From Emticicia soli (GTDB lineage: Bacteria > Bacteroidota > Bacteroidia > Cytophagales > Spirosomataceae): a stretch of DNA of 64,000 nucleotides. The stretch is taken from positions 186,001 through 250,000 of the forward strand of contig NZ_JBBEWC010000006.1 of assembly GCF_037860775.1 (NCBI RefSeq), given 5' to 3'. A program made the position numbers and the translations under genes. Under the pieces are notes generated by a model. The model saw nothing but the letters and a program-made list of their open reading frames with translations. It ran no database searches and was not told the DNA's origin. Positions 51,914 through 60,883 of the stretch are shown here, piece by piece (position 1 is the stretch's first letter; each line of letters begins with the position of its first letter).

Positions 51914-53035
51914 CTATTCAAACTCTACTAAAATTTGTGTACCACTACCCAGTTGACTTGTAATTTTAAAAGTACCATTGAGTTTTTCGGCTCTTGCCTT
52001 CATATTTTTAAGGCCATTACCCCCGCTGGTTCTGTTTTCAGAAAGACTTTCGGTGTCAAATCCTTTTCCATTGTCTGTTATTGAAAGCCTTATTTTATTT
52101 TCGGCATAATCAAGATGAACATTAACGGTTGAGGCATCGGCATATTTATAGATATTGTTAAGGGCTTCTTTAAAAATCAGAAAGAAATCTCTTTTCTTTT
52201 CAAGCGACAGATTCAGTTTTCTCACAGCATCTCGGGCTTCGATATTCACCAGCACCTCCTGATTAAAGAACAATTCATTGCTAAAATCGTGCATACGGTT
52301 AATAATCTGGTCGATAGAATCATAGTTAGGGTTTACACTCCAGACAATATCGCCCATCGTATCCATTACATACCGAGCTGTTTCGCCGATTTTCTTTAGT
52401 GAAGAATGGGCTTTTTCAGGGTCTTTTTCAATCATTTTTTCGACATTCTGGCTCAAGATACTGATACTACTCAGGTAACTCCCCATGTCGTCGTGCAGGT
52501 CTCGGGCTATATTATCTCTGATAAGTTGTGTGCGTATCTGCTGGCGTAAACGGTATTGAAACAAAAAGTAAAGCAGAATAGCAATAAGGATAATGGCATA
52601 GCAGAACATCATAGGCAAAAACCACCAGCGAAGCCATATTGGCGACTCGACAACGATTTTCAGATAGGCGGCTTCAACATTGGTATTCGCTGCATCTGTA
52701 ATGCTTAGTTCATACTCGCCATTAGGAAGATTTGTAAAAAGAATATGGTTGTTTTTTGTTTCAAACTGCCGATAGCTAAAGTTCTTTAATTGATACAGGT
52801 ATCGGGCACTTGTAGTTGGGCTGAAATAAATAATGAGCGAGTTTTGCGAATAATCGAGGCTAATTGTACTATTAATAGGCTTTATCTGCTCTTTTTTTGT
52901 AGGATTCTGAAAATCGTTTTTGTTTTCGAGCACAACAATGCGTTCAATGCTGATGCGCTCTTGTGCATTGGCATTGAGGTATAGAAAGAAACAAAAAAAG
53001 TGTAGTAGGTTCTTTTTGTAGTGAGACATCCGCAT
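51914..53035 (-). CDS. Sensor histidine kinase (HisKA_3/NarX-like) with a single Y_Y_Y-type sensor segment
   Basis: This 373-residue protein has a signal peptide (residues 1-24, ANAQ) and an extracytoplasmic beta-domain (about 55-128: PTTSARYLYQLKNFSYRQFE, TNLPNGEYELSITD) like the Y_Y_Y domain of hybrid propeller kinases. A membrane helix spans about 137-160. The HisKA_3 dimerisation helix has phosphorylated His181 in RDLHDDMGSYLSS, and a HATPase domain ends the protein (DNGKGFDTESL, GGNGLKNMKARAEKLNG). The propeller that normally precedes Y_Y_Y is absent. Start alternatives are 53035 and 53029. It is encoded just upstream of its likely response regulator. Confidence 0.88.
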   Translation of the reverse strand: MRMSHYKKNLLHFFCFFLYLNANAQERISIERIVVLENKNDFQNPTKKEQIKPINSTISLDYSQNSLIIYFSPTTSARYLYQLKNFSYRQFETKNNHILFTNLPNGEYELSITDAANTNVEAAYLKIVVESPIWLRWWFLPMMFCYAIILIAILLYFLFQYRLRQQIRTQLIRDNIARDLHDDMGSYLSSISILSQNVEKMIEKDPEKAHSSLKKIGETARYVMDTMGDIVWSVNPNYDSIDQIINRMHDFSNELFFNQEVLVNIEARDAVRKLNLSLEKKRDFFLIFKEALNNIYKYADASTVNVHLDYAENKIRLSITDNGKGFDTESLSENRTSGGNGLKNMKARAEKLNGTFKITSQLGSGTQILVEFE

Positions 53036-53044
53036 CTTAATTCA

Positions 53045-53698
53045 TTATTTCTTCGGCGTTACAATAAAACCAATGGCAAATAAAATAAAAGCCGTTGCAC
53101 CACCAATAACCGTCAGCATATCGAAAAAGTAATACAAATCTAGCGAACTTTCAATGAATTGCTTTTTAAAGAAACTTGTTATTACCGAAAACAAACTTAG
53201 GGTAAAAAACGCCGCACAAAACCAGAACCGATAGTCTTGCGAAAGCACGGAACTTCGTTTATTAAGCAAGAGCTCTTTTAAAAAATAACCTGATACGCCA
53301 ATCATATTCAGATACGAAAGTGTTTGTGTAATGGTGTTAATCTGGTTAAAACCCGAAATAACCCAAACTTCAAGCGGCAAGAAAAGTATAATGGCTACAT
53401 AAGTGTATATAAGCCATTTTTTAAGCACTACGTTAGGCCCCGCCATTTTATAAAAAAAACAGGTACTAAAGGCAAAAACAAACACCGTATGCGGATAATA
53501 CATAAAGTGGTTGCGTATATGAAACACCGACAAAGTATCTTTAAGTACTTCTATTACTAAAACGCTGGCCAGAAAGCCCATCGCTATCCGGCCAGCGAGG
53601 TTTAAACTCTTCCAACGAAAAAGCCCTACTCCTAAGGGCACAAATATAAATCCAAAGAAAAACAGATATAAGTAATCCAGAATCTCATAAATACTCAT
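53045..53698 (-). CDS. Multi-pass membrane protein of unknown function
   Basis: This 217-residue protein has about six to seven hydrophobic segments, beginning MSIYEILDYLYLFFFGFIFVPLGVG and including AGRIAMGFLASVLVIEVL, KWLIYTYVAIILFLPLEVWV and FFDMLTVIGGATAFILFAIGFIV. I recognise no enzyme or transporter motif. It ends 9 bases before the histidine kinase start, so it may be a membrane sensor or partner of that kinase. The layout resembles small 7TM-type sensing modules, which is inference only. Confidence 0.7.
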   Translation of the reverse strand: MSIYEILDYLYLFFFGFIFVPLGVGLFRWKSLNLAGRIAMGFLASVLVIEVLKDTLSVFHIRNHFMYYPHTVFVFAFSTCFFYKMAGPNVVLKKWLIYTYVAIILFLPLEVWVISGFNQINTITQTLSYLNMIGVSGYFLKELLLNKRSSVLSQDYRFWFCAAFFTLSLFSVITSFFKKQFIESSLDLYYFFDMLTVIGGATAFILFAIGFIVTPKK

Positions 53699-53775
53699 TA
53701 TTTAAAAAATTATGCGCTGTTAGGTGTCTTTTCTAATGCCAAGCCAGGAGTTTACTATTTTACTTTTGTTGCTGC

Positions 53776-54588
53776 TTAAACCGTACAACCCATTCGTGGC
53801 GGACAGTCCAAGGTATCGCACTCCACATGATTTCTATCAAATAACCACATATAATAATTCTTAATCTGAGGCGATTTGATTTTCAACATCAATATCTGCT
53901 GCCTGCTTTGGTCTCGGCCTGTGGTAAATTTATTCATTGCCAGCGCAAAACGAATGGTACGGGCATTACCAAAGTACGCTTCTTTTTTTAATAAAGATAA
54001 GAAAGTATCTGTACTTATTAAATATCCTGCCACAACACCCTCGTCAGGATTGGTAATTTCGCCAAAAAGTGTCTGATGATAATTCTTAAATTGCTCCTGC
54101 GATATTTTTTTGTTCGAAAAGTTAAGAAAATATTCAATTTCACCTTCGGCATTTCTGTATGGATTATCCTGTGTTGTTTCATAATTTCCTGTATCACAGA
54201 AGTTTCCACTTAAGATGAGTTGAATTCTGCCATTCTGGCTCAGAGGCTTATCTAAACCGAAGCAAATCTTAACGGCCAGACAGTTTTTTTCTTTAAAATA
54301 CTCAAGCAATTTTATGAGTTGCTCCCGTTTCACATCAATTTGGAAATCTCTTGGTTTGAGTGTCTTTATGCACTCAAGTACCGACCTTGTTGGTACACAA
54401 CCATTACGATTTACCAGAAAAGATTTAAAAAATTTGACAAATACGTTTTTGCTGGGCTCACGTAACACAAAGGTATCCATGAAGTTTTTTTGAGCAAAAA
54501 TAGGTAAACGAATAGAGTTAGCAACAGTCCAGTCTGCTCGAAGAATTTCACATAATTCTTCGGGGGTGTAAATAGTGTTTGGTTCCAT
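53776..54588 (-). CDS. Hypothetical protein
   Basis: This 270-residue soluble protein has no signal peptide and no motif I recognise. Features: a helical N terminus (YTPEELCEILRADWTVANSIRLPIF), a repeated LKP/LEY pattern in the middle (ECIKTLKPRDFQIDVKREQL, IKLLEYFKEKNCLAVKICFG), an acidic patch (QDNPYRNAEGEIEYFLNFSN), and a Cys-rich tail (HVECDTLDCPPRMGCTV). It is divergent from the subtilisin-like gene, with only 103 bases between their starts, and may form a functional pair with it. Confidence 0.6.
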   Translation of the reverse strand: MEPNTIYTPEELCEILRADWTVANSIRLPIFAQKNFMDTFVLREPSKNVFVKFFKSFLVNRNGCVPTRSVLECIKTLKPRDFQIDVKREQLIKLLEYFKEKNCLAVKICFGLDKPLSQNGRIQLILSGNFCDTGNYETTQDNPYRNAEGEIEYFLNFSNKKISQEQFKNYHQTLFGEITNPDEGVVAGYLISTDTFLSLLKKEAYFGNARTIRFALAMNKFTTGRDQSRQQILMLKIKSPQIKNYYMWLFDRNHVECDTLDCPPRMGCTV

Positions 54589-54627
54589 TATTATTGTTTT
54601 TTTACCTTAAAATAGAAATCATTCTAA

Positions 54628-54660
54628 AAATAAGGTATTCCATAATTTATTTCCTTATTT
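54628..54660. promoter_or_regulatory. Inverted repeat between divergent genes
   Basis: AAATAAGG (54628-54635) and CCTTATTT (54653-54660) are exact inverted repeats 17 bases apart in the 103-base gap between the two divergent genes. This is the position expected for an operator that controls both. No clear TAnnTTTG element was found. Confidence 0.35.
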
Positions 54661-54691
54661 CAAATTATCTTTCTATTTAAAGGTCAACACT

Positions 54692-56032
54692 ATGCTAGAG
54701 AATTTAAAAGACGGAGATTTGGTCAAACTGAAACTTGCAGACATAGGCCAATACTTAGATTATATATCGGAAGAAGATTTGGATGCAATACGAAATTTTT
54801 ACCCTGAAGAATTCAGACAAATACATTCAAGGGTAAGAACTAGTGCAGATACTAAATATCCACTAACATGGCTTTTTAAAGAGTTTTTGGAAACAGAAGC
54901 TGTTTTTCCTGGGACTAGGGAGAAGCTTAGTGAAAGAATGCTAAAGCTGATTAACCAAAATAAGCTTGATTTCAAGTTTTATGTTTATTGGAAGTATTTT
55001 AAAAGTGACATATCTGTAAATTACACCTCTAATAATCTGTTGACAATATTTAGAAATCATGCGGTAATTGGCTCTATTGGTGGAGGAAATGGGAATGAAG
55101 ATTGGATGCGGTTGAATCTTACACAGGTTAGGCCAATGCTTGAAAGTTTGTTTCCGATACCTTTGCAATACTTAGAGCCTACTATTAACCCTATCCAAGA
55201 ACAAATACCATTGGTCAGGCAATTCCGCAACCTGAATACTCCTTTACCCGCCCCATTAGTCAACCAACAAACCATTAATCTTGTTACTTTTTCTAGTATT
55301 TTTAAACTCGCCAACGTTTATCATATTACAAAAAAATGTAAGTGGAAAACAAATAGCTGCTATAATCCTGACTGTGAACCACATTTATGCCATACAAAGA
55401 AAACCAGAGAATATATGAATATCGGAAATTCTTATAAAATCTGTGATTCTATTTATCCGATTGGAGATTTTGGTACTGAGTCAAACTACTATTTATCTTT
55501 TCTAAGCCTTTTTTCAGAGTTAAAAACAGGTAAGTTAAAAGCCGGAGATGTTGTATTGCTCAATGAGAGCATTGATACCGCAAGTATTGATTACCCATGC
55601 TCTTATAATATAGCAATTAATGATATGATAGCGTATTTGGCTACTAAAAAAGTAAGTGTTGTATTGTGCTCGGGCAATAGAGGTCAAAATCTTAGCAGTC
55701 AGAATTACCCATCTTTAGCGAGTAGTGCTATTGTGGTTGGTGCTGTAAAAAAAATAGATAATAGATGGCAATTCGATAGTAATTTTGATAGTGGCAATGC
55801 AATAGACTTTTATGTACAAACGCACGAAGGCTTTTTTTCTCAAAGCTCAGCGGCATCGGCATTTGTTGCGCGTAAAATAAAAGAGATGCAAGATTCAATA
55901 CGCTCTAATCAGGAAAATATGAAACTTTCGGTAGATGAAATCAAAGTGAGGCTTAGGCAAGAGACAGAGCTTAATATTATTAATGGCGTAGGTATTAGTT
56001 TCTTTTCTTCTGGTACTACTGAAGCATTGTGA
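54692..56032 (+). CDS. Unknown protein with a C-terminal degenerate subtilisin (S8) fold
   Basis: This 446-residue cytoplasmic-looking protein has no signal peptide. Residues 1-190 are helical and unrecognised. A Cys/His cluster (CKWKTNSCYNPDCEPHLCH, 216-234) could bind zinc. The C-terminal part resembles subtilase: KAGDVVLLNES (about 283-293), VSVVLCSGNRGQNLSSQNYP with the oxyanion Asn329, AIVVGAVKK, and SQSSAASAFVA (383-393), where Ser386 lines up with the catalytic Ser. The place expected for the catalytic His reads GDFGTES (258-264), with Phe instead of His, and no DTG-type Asp motif is evident. It may be an inactive or highly altered protease. It is followed by a strong terminator. Confidence 0.6.
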   Translation: MLENLKDGDLVKLKLADIGQYLDYISEEDLDAIRNFYPEEFRQIHSRVRTSADTKYPLTWLFKEFLETEAVFPGTREKLSERMLKLINQNKLDFKFYVYWKYFKSDISVNYTSNNLLTIFRNHAVIGSIGGGNGNEDWMRLNLTQVRPMLESLFPIPLQYLEPTINPIQEQIPLVRQFRNLNTPLPAPLVNQQTINLVTFSSIFKLANVYHITKKCKWKTNSCYNPDCEPHLCHTKKTREYMNIGNSYKICDSIYPIGDFGTESNYYLSFLSLFSELKTGKLKAGDVVLLNESIDTASIDYPCSYNIAINDMIAYLATKKVSVVLCSGNRGQNLSSQNYPSLASSAIVVGAVKKIDNRWQFDSNFDSGNAIDFYVQTHEGFFSQSSAASAFVARKIKEMQDSIRSNQENMKLSVDEIKVRLRQETELNIINGVGISFFSSGTTEAL

Positions 56033-56048
56033 TGATACTAAATAACCA

Positions 56049-56082
56049 AAAAGCCTTGAATACAGCTGTATTCAAGGCTTTT
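56049..56082. terminator. Bidirectional intrinsic terminator (34-base perfect palindrome)
   Basis: AAAAGCCTTGAATACAG (56049-56065) is followed directly by its exact reverse complement to 56082, ending TTTT. It separates the subtilisin-like gene from the convergent odhB. Confidence 0.85.
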
Positions 56083-56102
56083 GTATATTATTTGATGCTC
56101 AA

Positions 56103-57692
56103 TTACACACCTAACAAGATTCTTGCCGGGTCTTCTAATAATTGTTTTACTCTTACCAGGAAGCTAACCGAATCTTTACCGTCGATAGTGCGGTGGTCGT
56201 AGCTAAGGGCAACGTACATAATAGGACGAACAACTATTTCGCCATTTACTACTACTGCTCTTTCTACAATATTGTGCATACCTAAAATAGCCGATTGAGG
56301 CGCATTGATAATAGGCGTTGAAAGCATTGAGCCAAAGATACCACCATTGGTGATAGTGAAAGTACCTCCGGTCATTTCTTCAATCGTCAGTTTATTATCT
56401 CTTGCTTTACCTGCTAATCTTACTACCTCTGCTTCTACACCTGCAAAACTTAGCTGCTCGGCATTTCTGATAACCGGAACAACCAAACCACGTGGTGCTG
56501 ATACTGCAATGGCTATATCGGCGTAATCGTTATACACAATTTCATCGCCATCGATATATGCGTTTACCACAGGGTATTCTTTCAGGGCAATAGCACAAGC
56601 TTTGGTAAAGAACGACATAAAGCCTAAGCCTACGCCATGAACCTCTTTGAATTTATCTTTATACTTAGCTCTCAAATCCATGATTGGCTTCATATCCACT
56701 TCATTGAAAGTTGTAAGCATGGCTGTTTCTTGTTTCACTGCTACCAAGCGTCGTGCAATGGTTTTGCGCAGGCTGGTCATTTTTTCTCTACGAGAAATCC
56801 TACCTTCTACACCCGATGCAACTGGCGCACTTGCCGGAGCTTTAGGCGCAGGCGTTGGTGTGCTTGGCGTTGTAGCTTGCGGTGCTGGTGTAGCGTTAGC
56901 TTTCAAAGCATCTTCTTTCATGATACGGCCACCTACCCCTGTACCTTGTACAGTTGCCGGGTCGATACCTTTTTCGGCTAAAACTTTTGCTGCTACAGGC
57001 GATGGATGCCCAGCTGCATAGTTATTACCTGACGATGCTTTTTCTTGAGTTGCCGCAGGTTTTTCTGGCGTTGCTGCAGGGGCAGTGTTTGCCGCAGCAC
57101 CTACTGCTATTTTTGCTACTACACCACCAATTGGCACTACATCACCTGCTTTGGCAACAATAGTAATTACACCGTTTTCCGGCGATGGTAGCTCAAAAGT
57201 AGCTTTATCAGATTCAAGTTCGCAAATCACCTCGTCCATTTTCACAGTATCGCCATCTTTTTTGCTCCATGAAGCAATGGTTACTTCTGTAATAGACTCT
57301 CCTACTGCAGGCACTACTACATCGATGGTTTTGGCATCGGCTGCTGGTGCTGGCTGGCTGCTAGCTGCTGGAGCTGGCTCGGCCGAAGATGCTTTTGGCT
57401 CTTCTTTTGGCGCAGGTGCTGGCTCAGGAGCCGGAGTTGAGTCCTGTGGTTTATCGGTTGCTGGTTCAATTTTACAAATCAAAGCTCCGATAGGTAGAGT
57501 TGTACCTTCGGCCGCTACAATTCTTAAAATACCGTCGGCTTCTGCAGGAAGTTCAAAGGTGGCTTTATCTGACTCTAATTCACAGATTACTTCGTCCATT
57601 TTTACAAAGTCTCCATCTTTTTTTACCCATGAAGCGATTGTTACTTCGCTTACTGATTCGCCCACCGAAGGGACTTTCATTTCTATTGCCAT
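56103..57692 (-). CDS. odhB: 2-oxoglutarate dehydrogenase E2 (dihydrolipoyllysine-residue succinyltransferase)
   Basis: This 529-residue core subunit carries succinyl groups from E1 to CoA. It has two lipoyl domains with nearly identical sequence exactly 120 residues apart (lipoyl Lys43 and Lys163, each in ELESDKATFELP), Ala/Pro-rich linkers, and an E3/E1-binding domain (SPVAAKVLAEKGIDPATVQG, about 230-265). The catalytic domain has the active-site His500 and Asp504 in SYDHRTIDGKD. Two lipoyl domains are more than the single one of most OGDH E2 proteins. odhA lies 66 bases upstream on the same strand. Confidence 0.95.
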   Translation of the reverse strand: MAIEMKVPSVGESVSEVTIASWVKKDGDFVKMDEVICELESDKATFELPAEADGILRIVAAEGTTLPIGALICKIEPATDKPQDSTPAPEPAPAPKEEPKASSAEPAPAASSQPAPAADAKTIDVVVPAVGESITEVTIASWSKKDGDTVKMDEVICELESDKATFELPSPENGVITIVAKAGDVVPIGGVVAKIAVGAAANTAPAATPEKPAATQEKASSGNNYAAGHPSPVAAKVLAEKGIDPATVQGTGVGGRIMKEDALKANATPAPQATTPSTPTPAPKAPASAPVASGVEGRISRREKMTSLRKTIARRLVAVKQETAMLTTFNEVDMKPIMDLRAKYKDKFKEVHGVGLGFMSFFTKACAIALKEYPVVNAYIDGDEIVYNDYADIAIAVSAPRGLVVPVIRNAEQLSFAGVEAEVVRLAGKARDNKLTIEEMTGGTFTITNGGIFGSMLSTPIINAPQSAILGMHNIVERAVVVNGEIVVRPIMYVALSYDHRTIDGKDSVSFLVRVKQLLEDPARILLGV

Positions 57693-57758
57693 AACTTGTT
57701 TTTTATTGCTAAGTTATTGATATCGATATAATTTATTAATTATCTGTTGGTTGGGTTC

Positions 57759-60563
57759 TTATTTATCAAACGCCTTCTCTACAATATCGGCCTGCTCTTT
57801 TGCGTGAATCTTGGTATAACCAGTTGCCGGAGAAGCACTAGATTTACGGGCGATTACGTTATGAACACCAATTTGAGGGAATTCTCTTAATACAAAAGAC
57901 CAGTAGCCCATATTTTCAGGTTCTTCCTGTACCCATATTACCTCAGGTTTTTTGTATTTAGCCAGATGTGCCTCTACTTGTTTAGCCGGGAATGGATGCA
58001 ATTGCTCTACACGAATAATAGCCACGTCGGTACGTTTATCTTTTTGTTGTTTGTCTAACAAATCATAATATACTTTACCGCTACACAACAACACTCTTTT
58101 CACCTTTTTAGGGTCGGCGTATTCATCACCGATTGTTTCCATAAAGCGAGTGCCCTCTGCAAAATCTTCTGCTTTTGATACCGCCAACGGGTGTCTTAAC
58201 ATTGATTTTGGCGACATATGAATACAAGGCTTACGGAATGGCAATGCCACCTGGCGGCGCAACATATGGAAGATATTGGCAGGCGTTGTGCACACACAAA
58301 CATACATGTTGTACTCGGCAGCCAATTGCAAATAACGTTCAGGGCGTGCATTTGAGTGCTCTGGGCCCTGGCCTTCATAACCATGCGGTAACAATAACAC
58401 CAAACCATTCATGCTGTTCCATTTTGACTCTGACGCTGCGATGAACTGGTCAATCATGATTTGCGCACCGTTAGAGAAATCTCCGAACTGTGCCTCCCAG
58501 ATAACCAATGCATTTGGGTTAGCCATTGAGTAGCCATACTCGAAGCCCATTACACCATATTCAGAAAGAAGCGAGTTATAGATTTCGAACTTGCCTTGTT
58601 TTTCGTCAATGTGTGCAAGGTTGGTATACAATTGATTGGTGTCGGCATCGTGCAATACTGCATGGCGGTGAGTAAATGTACCACGTTGTACATCTTGCCC
58701 TGTAATACGTACTACTTTGCCTTCGTCTAAGATAGCACCATAAGCCATTAATTCTCCAACCGACCAGTTGAAAGGTTTTTCTTGGGCAAAAATGGCACGT
58801 CTTTCTTCTAATACTTTCTCAATCTGTTTTAAAGGTTTAAAACCTTGTGGTACAGTTGATAGCGCTTTACCTATTTTTTCGATTTCAGCTAAAGCAATAC
58901 CAGTTACCGGCGATTGCTCGAAATCTTCAGGAACTGAACGGCGTAATTTCTCCCAGTCTTCCTCAAGTTTCGGTTTCTGATATGGCAATTGTTTTTGTTT
59001 TACTTTTGCCAATAGGTCTTGCAATTCACCTTCAAATTCTTTTTTCAGCTCTTCCGAGAATTTTGCATCTGCATCTCCACGCTCCATTAGCTCCTGCAAA
59101 TATATTTCTCTTGTATTTGGGTGATTATCAATCACTTTATACATGGTTGGTTGGGTCATACGTGGCTCGTCAGATTCGTTGTGGCCGTATTTACGGTAAC
59201 AAATCATGTTTACGAACACATCACGGTTGAACTCCTGACGGAATTCGGTTGCTATTTTCATTGCATAAACTACTGCCTCTGGGTCATCGCCATTTACGTG
59301 GAAGATAGGGGCATCAATAATTTTGGCAATATCAGTACAGTAGATAGATGAGCGGGCATCTTCAAAATCGGTAGTGAAACCAACCTGATTGTTGATTACA
59401 AAGTGGATTGTACCACCTGTATAATAACCCGGCAGATTCGACATCTGCGTTACCTCATACACAATGCCCTGCCCTGCAATAGCGGCATCACCATGAATGA
59501 TGATAGGCAGAATTTTATCATAAATATCGTCACGGTGGTTTGGTTTCACGGCCGCTTTATCATAATGTGCATCGGCTCTGGCACGTGCATAACCCACAAC
59601 TACCGGATTAACCGCCTCAAGGTGAGATGGGTTAGCCATTAGTTTCAAGCTTACCCGTTTGCCTTCAGGTGTTTCTACCTGGCTCGAGTAACCCATGTGG
59701 TATTTTACGTCACCATCGGTATAAGCATCCAACTGTACGTTTTCTTCAAACTCATTGAAAACCTGCTCGTATGGTTTTTGTAAAATATTGGTCAGAATAT
59801 TCAAACGTCCACGGTGAGCCATACCAATCACTACCTCTTCTACCCCAAGTTCTGCTCCACGATTGATGGCTGTATCTAAAGCCGGAATGGTTGATTCTCC
59901 GCCTTCGAGCGAGAAACGTTTTTTGCCTAAGAATTTAGTATGCAAGAAATTCTCAAAATTAACCGCCTCGTTAAGTTTCTCAAAAATGCGTAATTTATGC
60001 TCACGAGTAGGCTCAAAGTTCAGATACTCTTGTTCAATCTTCTTACGCAACCAGCTCTTTGCCTGGCGGTCTCTGATAAACAGATATTCGAAACCGATTT
60101 TACCAAGATAAACCTTTGTTAAGGCGTCTACTATCTTACCTAGCGTAGCAGCCTCACCAAAAACCTCAACCCCTGCTTCAAAAACTGTATCTAAGTCTGC
60201 TTCTGAAAGATTAAAATCTTTCAGGTCGAGCATTGGTTTGCTGTCTTTTCTTGGACCAATAGGATTTATTTTTGAAAGTAAGTGTCCACGAGAGCGGTAG
60301 CCTCTTATTAAGTGAACAACTTCCATTTCTTTGCGTGTGTGTTCAGCACTGGCCGGTGTACTAATTGGTGCTTTAGCCGGAGAAGCCGCAGTGCCATTAT
60401 TACTATTCGAATGCCCGTTATTATTATAAGTTTGGCTAAACTCAAAACCCTTAAAGAAATTTTGCCAGCTTTCGTCAACCGAATCTGGGTTTTGTTTGTA
60501 TTGTTGGTAAATAGCGTCCAATGCGGCTACGTCTGCATTAGCGATGTACGAGAATTGATCCAT
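57759..60563 (-). CDS. odhA: 2-oxoglutarate dehydrogenase E1 (thiamine diphosphate-dependent)
   Basis: This 934-residue enzyme decarboxylates 2-oxoglutarate in the TCA cycle. The N-terminal segment (DQFSYIANADVAALDAIYQQ, then YKQNPDSVDESWQNFFKG) is the E2-binding type. Conserved motifs include GMAHRGRLNILTNIL, HGDAAIAGQGIVYE, the ThDP motif with FVINNQVGFTTDFEDARSS, YRKYGHNESDEP, and EAQFGDFSNGAQIMIDQFI. A low-complexity Asn/Ser-rich stretch (about 52-65) is odd but small. It is followed by odhB. On its strand a -7-like TAACTTTG lies at the complement of 60694-60701. Confidence 0.96.
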   Translation of the reverse strand: MDQFSYIANADVAALDAIYQQYKQNPDSVDESWQNFFKGFEFSQTYNNNGHSNSNNGTAASPAKAPISTPASAEHTRKEMEVVHLIRGYRSRGHLLSKINPIGPRKDSKPMLDLKDFNLSEADLDTVFEAGVEVFGEAATLGKIVDALTKVYLGKIGFEYLFIRDRQAKSWLRKKIEQEYLNFEPTREHKLRIFEKLNEAVNFENFLHTKFLGKKRFSLEGGESTIPALDTAINRGAELGVEEVVIGMAHRGRLNILTNILQKPYEQVFNEFEENVQLDAYTDGDVKYHMGYSSQVETPEGKRVSLKLMANPSHLEAVNPVVVGYARARADAHYDKAAVKPNHRDDIYDKILPIIIHGDAAIAGQGIVYEVTQMSNLPGYYTGGTIHFVINNQVGFTTDFEDARSSIYCTDIAKIIDAPIFHVNGDDPEAVVYAMKIATEFRQEFNRDVFVNMICYRKYGHNESDEPRMTQPTMYKVIDNHPNTREIYLQELMERGDADAKFSEELKKEFEGELQDLLAKVKQKQLPYQKPKLEEDWEKLRRSVPEDFEQSPVTGIALAEIEKIGKALSTVPQGFKPLKQIEKVLEERRAIFAQEKPFNWSVGELMAYGAILDEGKVVRITGQDVQRGTFTHRHAVLHDADTNQLYTNLAHIDEKQGKFEIYNSLLSEYGVMGFEYGYSMANPNALVIWEAQFGDFSNGAQIMIDQFIAASESKWNSMNGLVLLLPHGYEGQGPEHSNARPERYLQLAAEYNMYVCVCTTPANIFHMLRRQVALPFRKPCIHMSPKSMLRHPLAVSKAEDFAEGTRFMETIGDEYADPKKVKRVLLCSGKVYYDLLDKQQKDKRTDVAIIRVEQLHPFPAKQVEAHLAKYKKPEVIWVQEEPENMGYWSFVLREFPQIGVHNVIARKSSASPATGYTKIHAKEQADIVEKAFDK

Positions 60564-60748
60564 TGAAAGTTTTAAAAATTATAAAGCTCGTTGGGGAACG
60601 ATAATAGTTAGTCGTAAAACGATGAAAACCTGCCCTGTTCGGCGAAAATCGGTAGTTTTTTAGTTCTACAAAACTTCGCTTATCAAAACTTTGCAAAGTT
60701 ACAGATAGGTATTCAATAAAATAACAATTTTTTTACTAAAATCATTGT

Positions 60749-60827
60749 CTATTGGCTGAAAGAAAACCAGAAAAATTAGTTTTCCTTAAAAATCCTTTTT
60801 GTGTTTGACTTTTTTTCTGGCCAATAG
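60749..60827. repeat. Imperfect inverted repeat in the 320-base gap upstream of odhA
   Basis: CTATTGGC (60749-60756) and GCCAATAG (60820-60827) are exact inverted repeats, and CCAGAAAAA near 60767 matches TTTTTCTGG near 60813. The rest of 60564-60883 is AT-rich, shows no gene, and holds the putative -7 box of odhA (complement of 60694-60701) and the terminator of the PorP/SprF gene. Confidence 0.4.
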
Positions 60828-60850
60828 TTAAAACTTTGCTTAAGGATAAA

Positions 60851-60876
60851 CAAAAATCCCTCTTTACTGAGAGGGA
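60851..60876 (-). terminator. Intrinsic terminator of the PorP/SprF gene
   Basis: TCCCTCT (60857-60863) pairs with AGAGGGA (60870-60876). On the minus strand the stem is followed by a T-run (complement of the A-run at 60852-60856). It lies 8 bases after the stop codon. Confidence 0.75.
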
Positions 60877-60883
60877 CTTCATT

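Noticed and set aside
57085..57720. Long open frame on the plus strand opposite odhB
   Set aside because: It mirrors the repeated lipoyl domains and Ala/Pro linkers, has Ser/Thr/Ala-biased composition and no recognisable domain. odhB on the other strand is certain.
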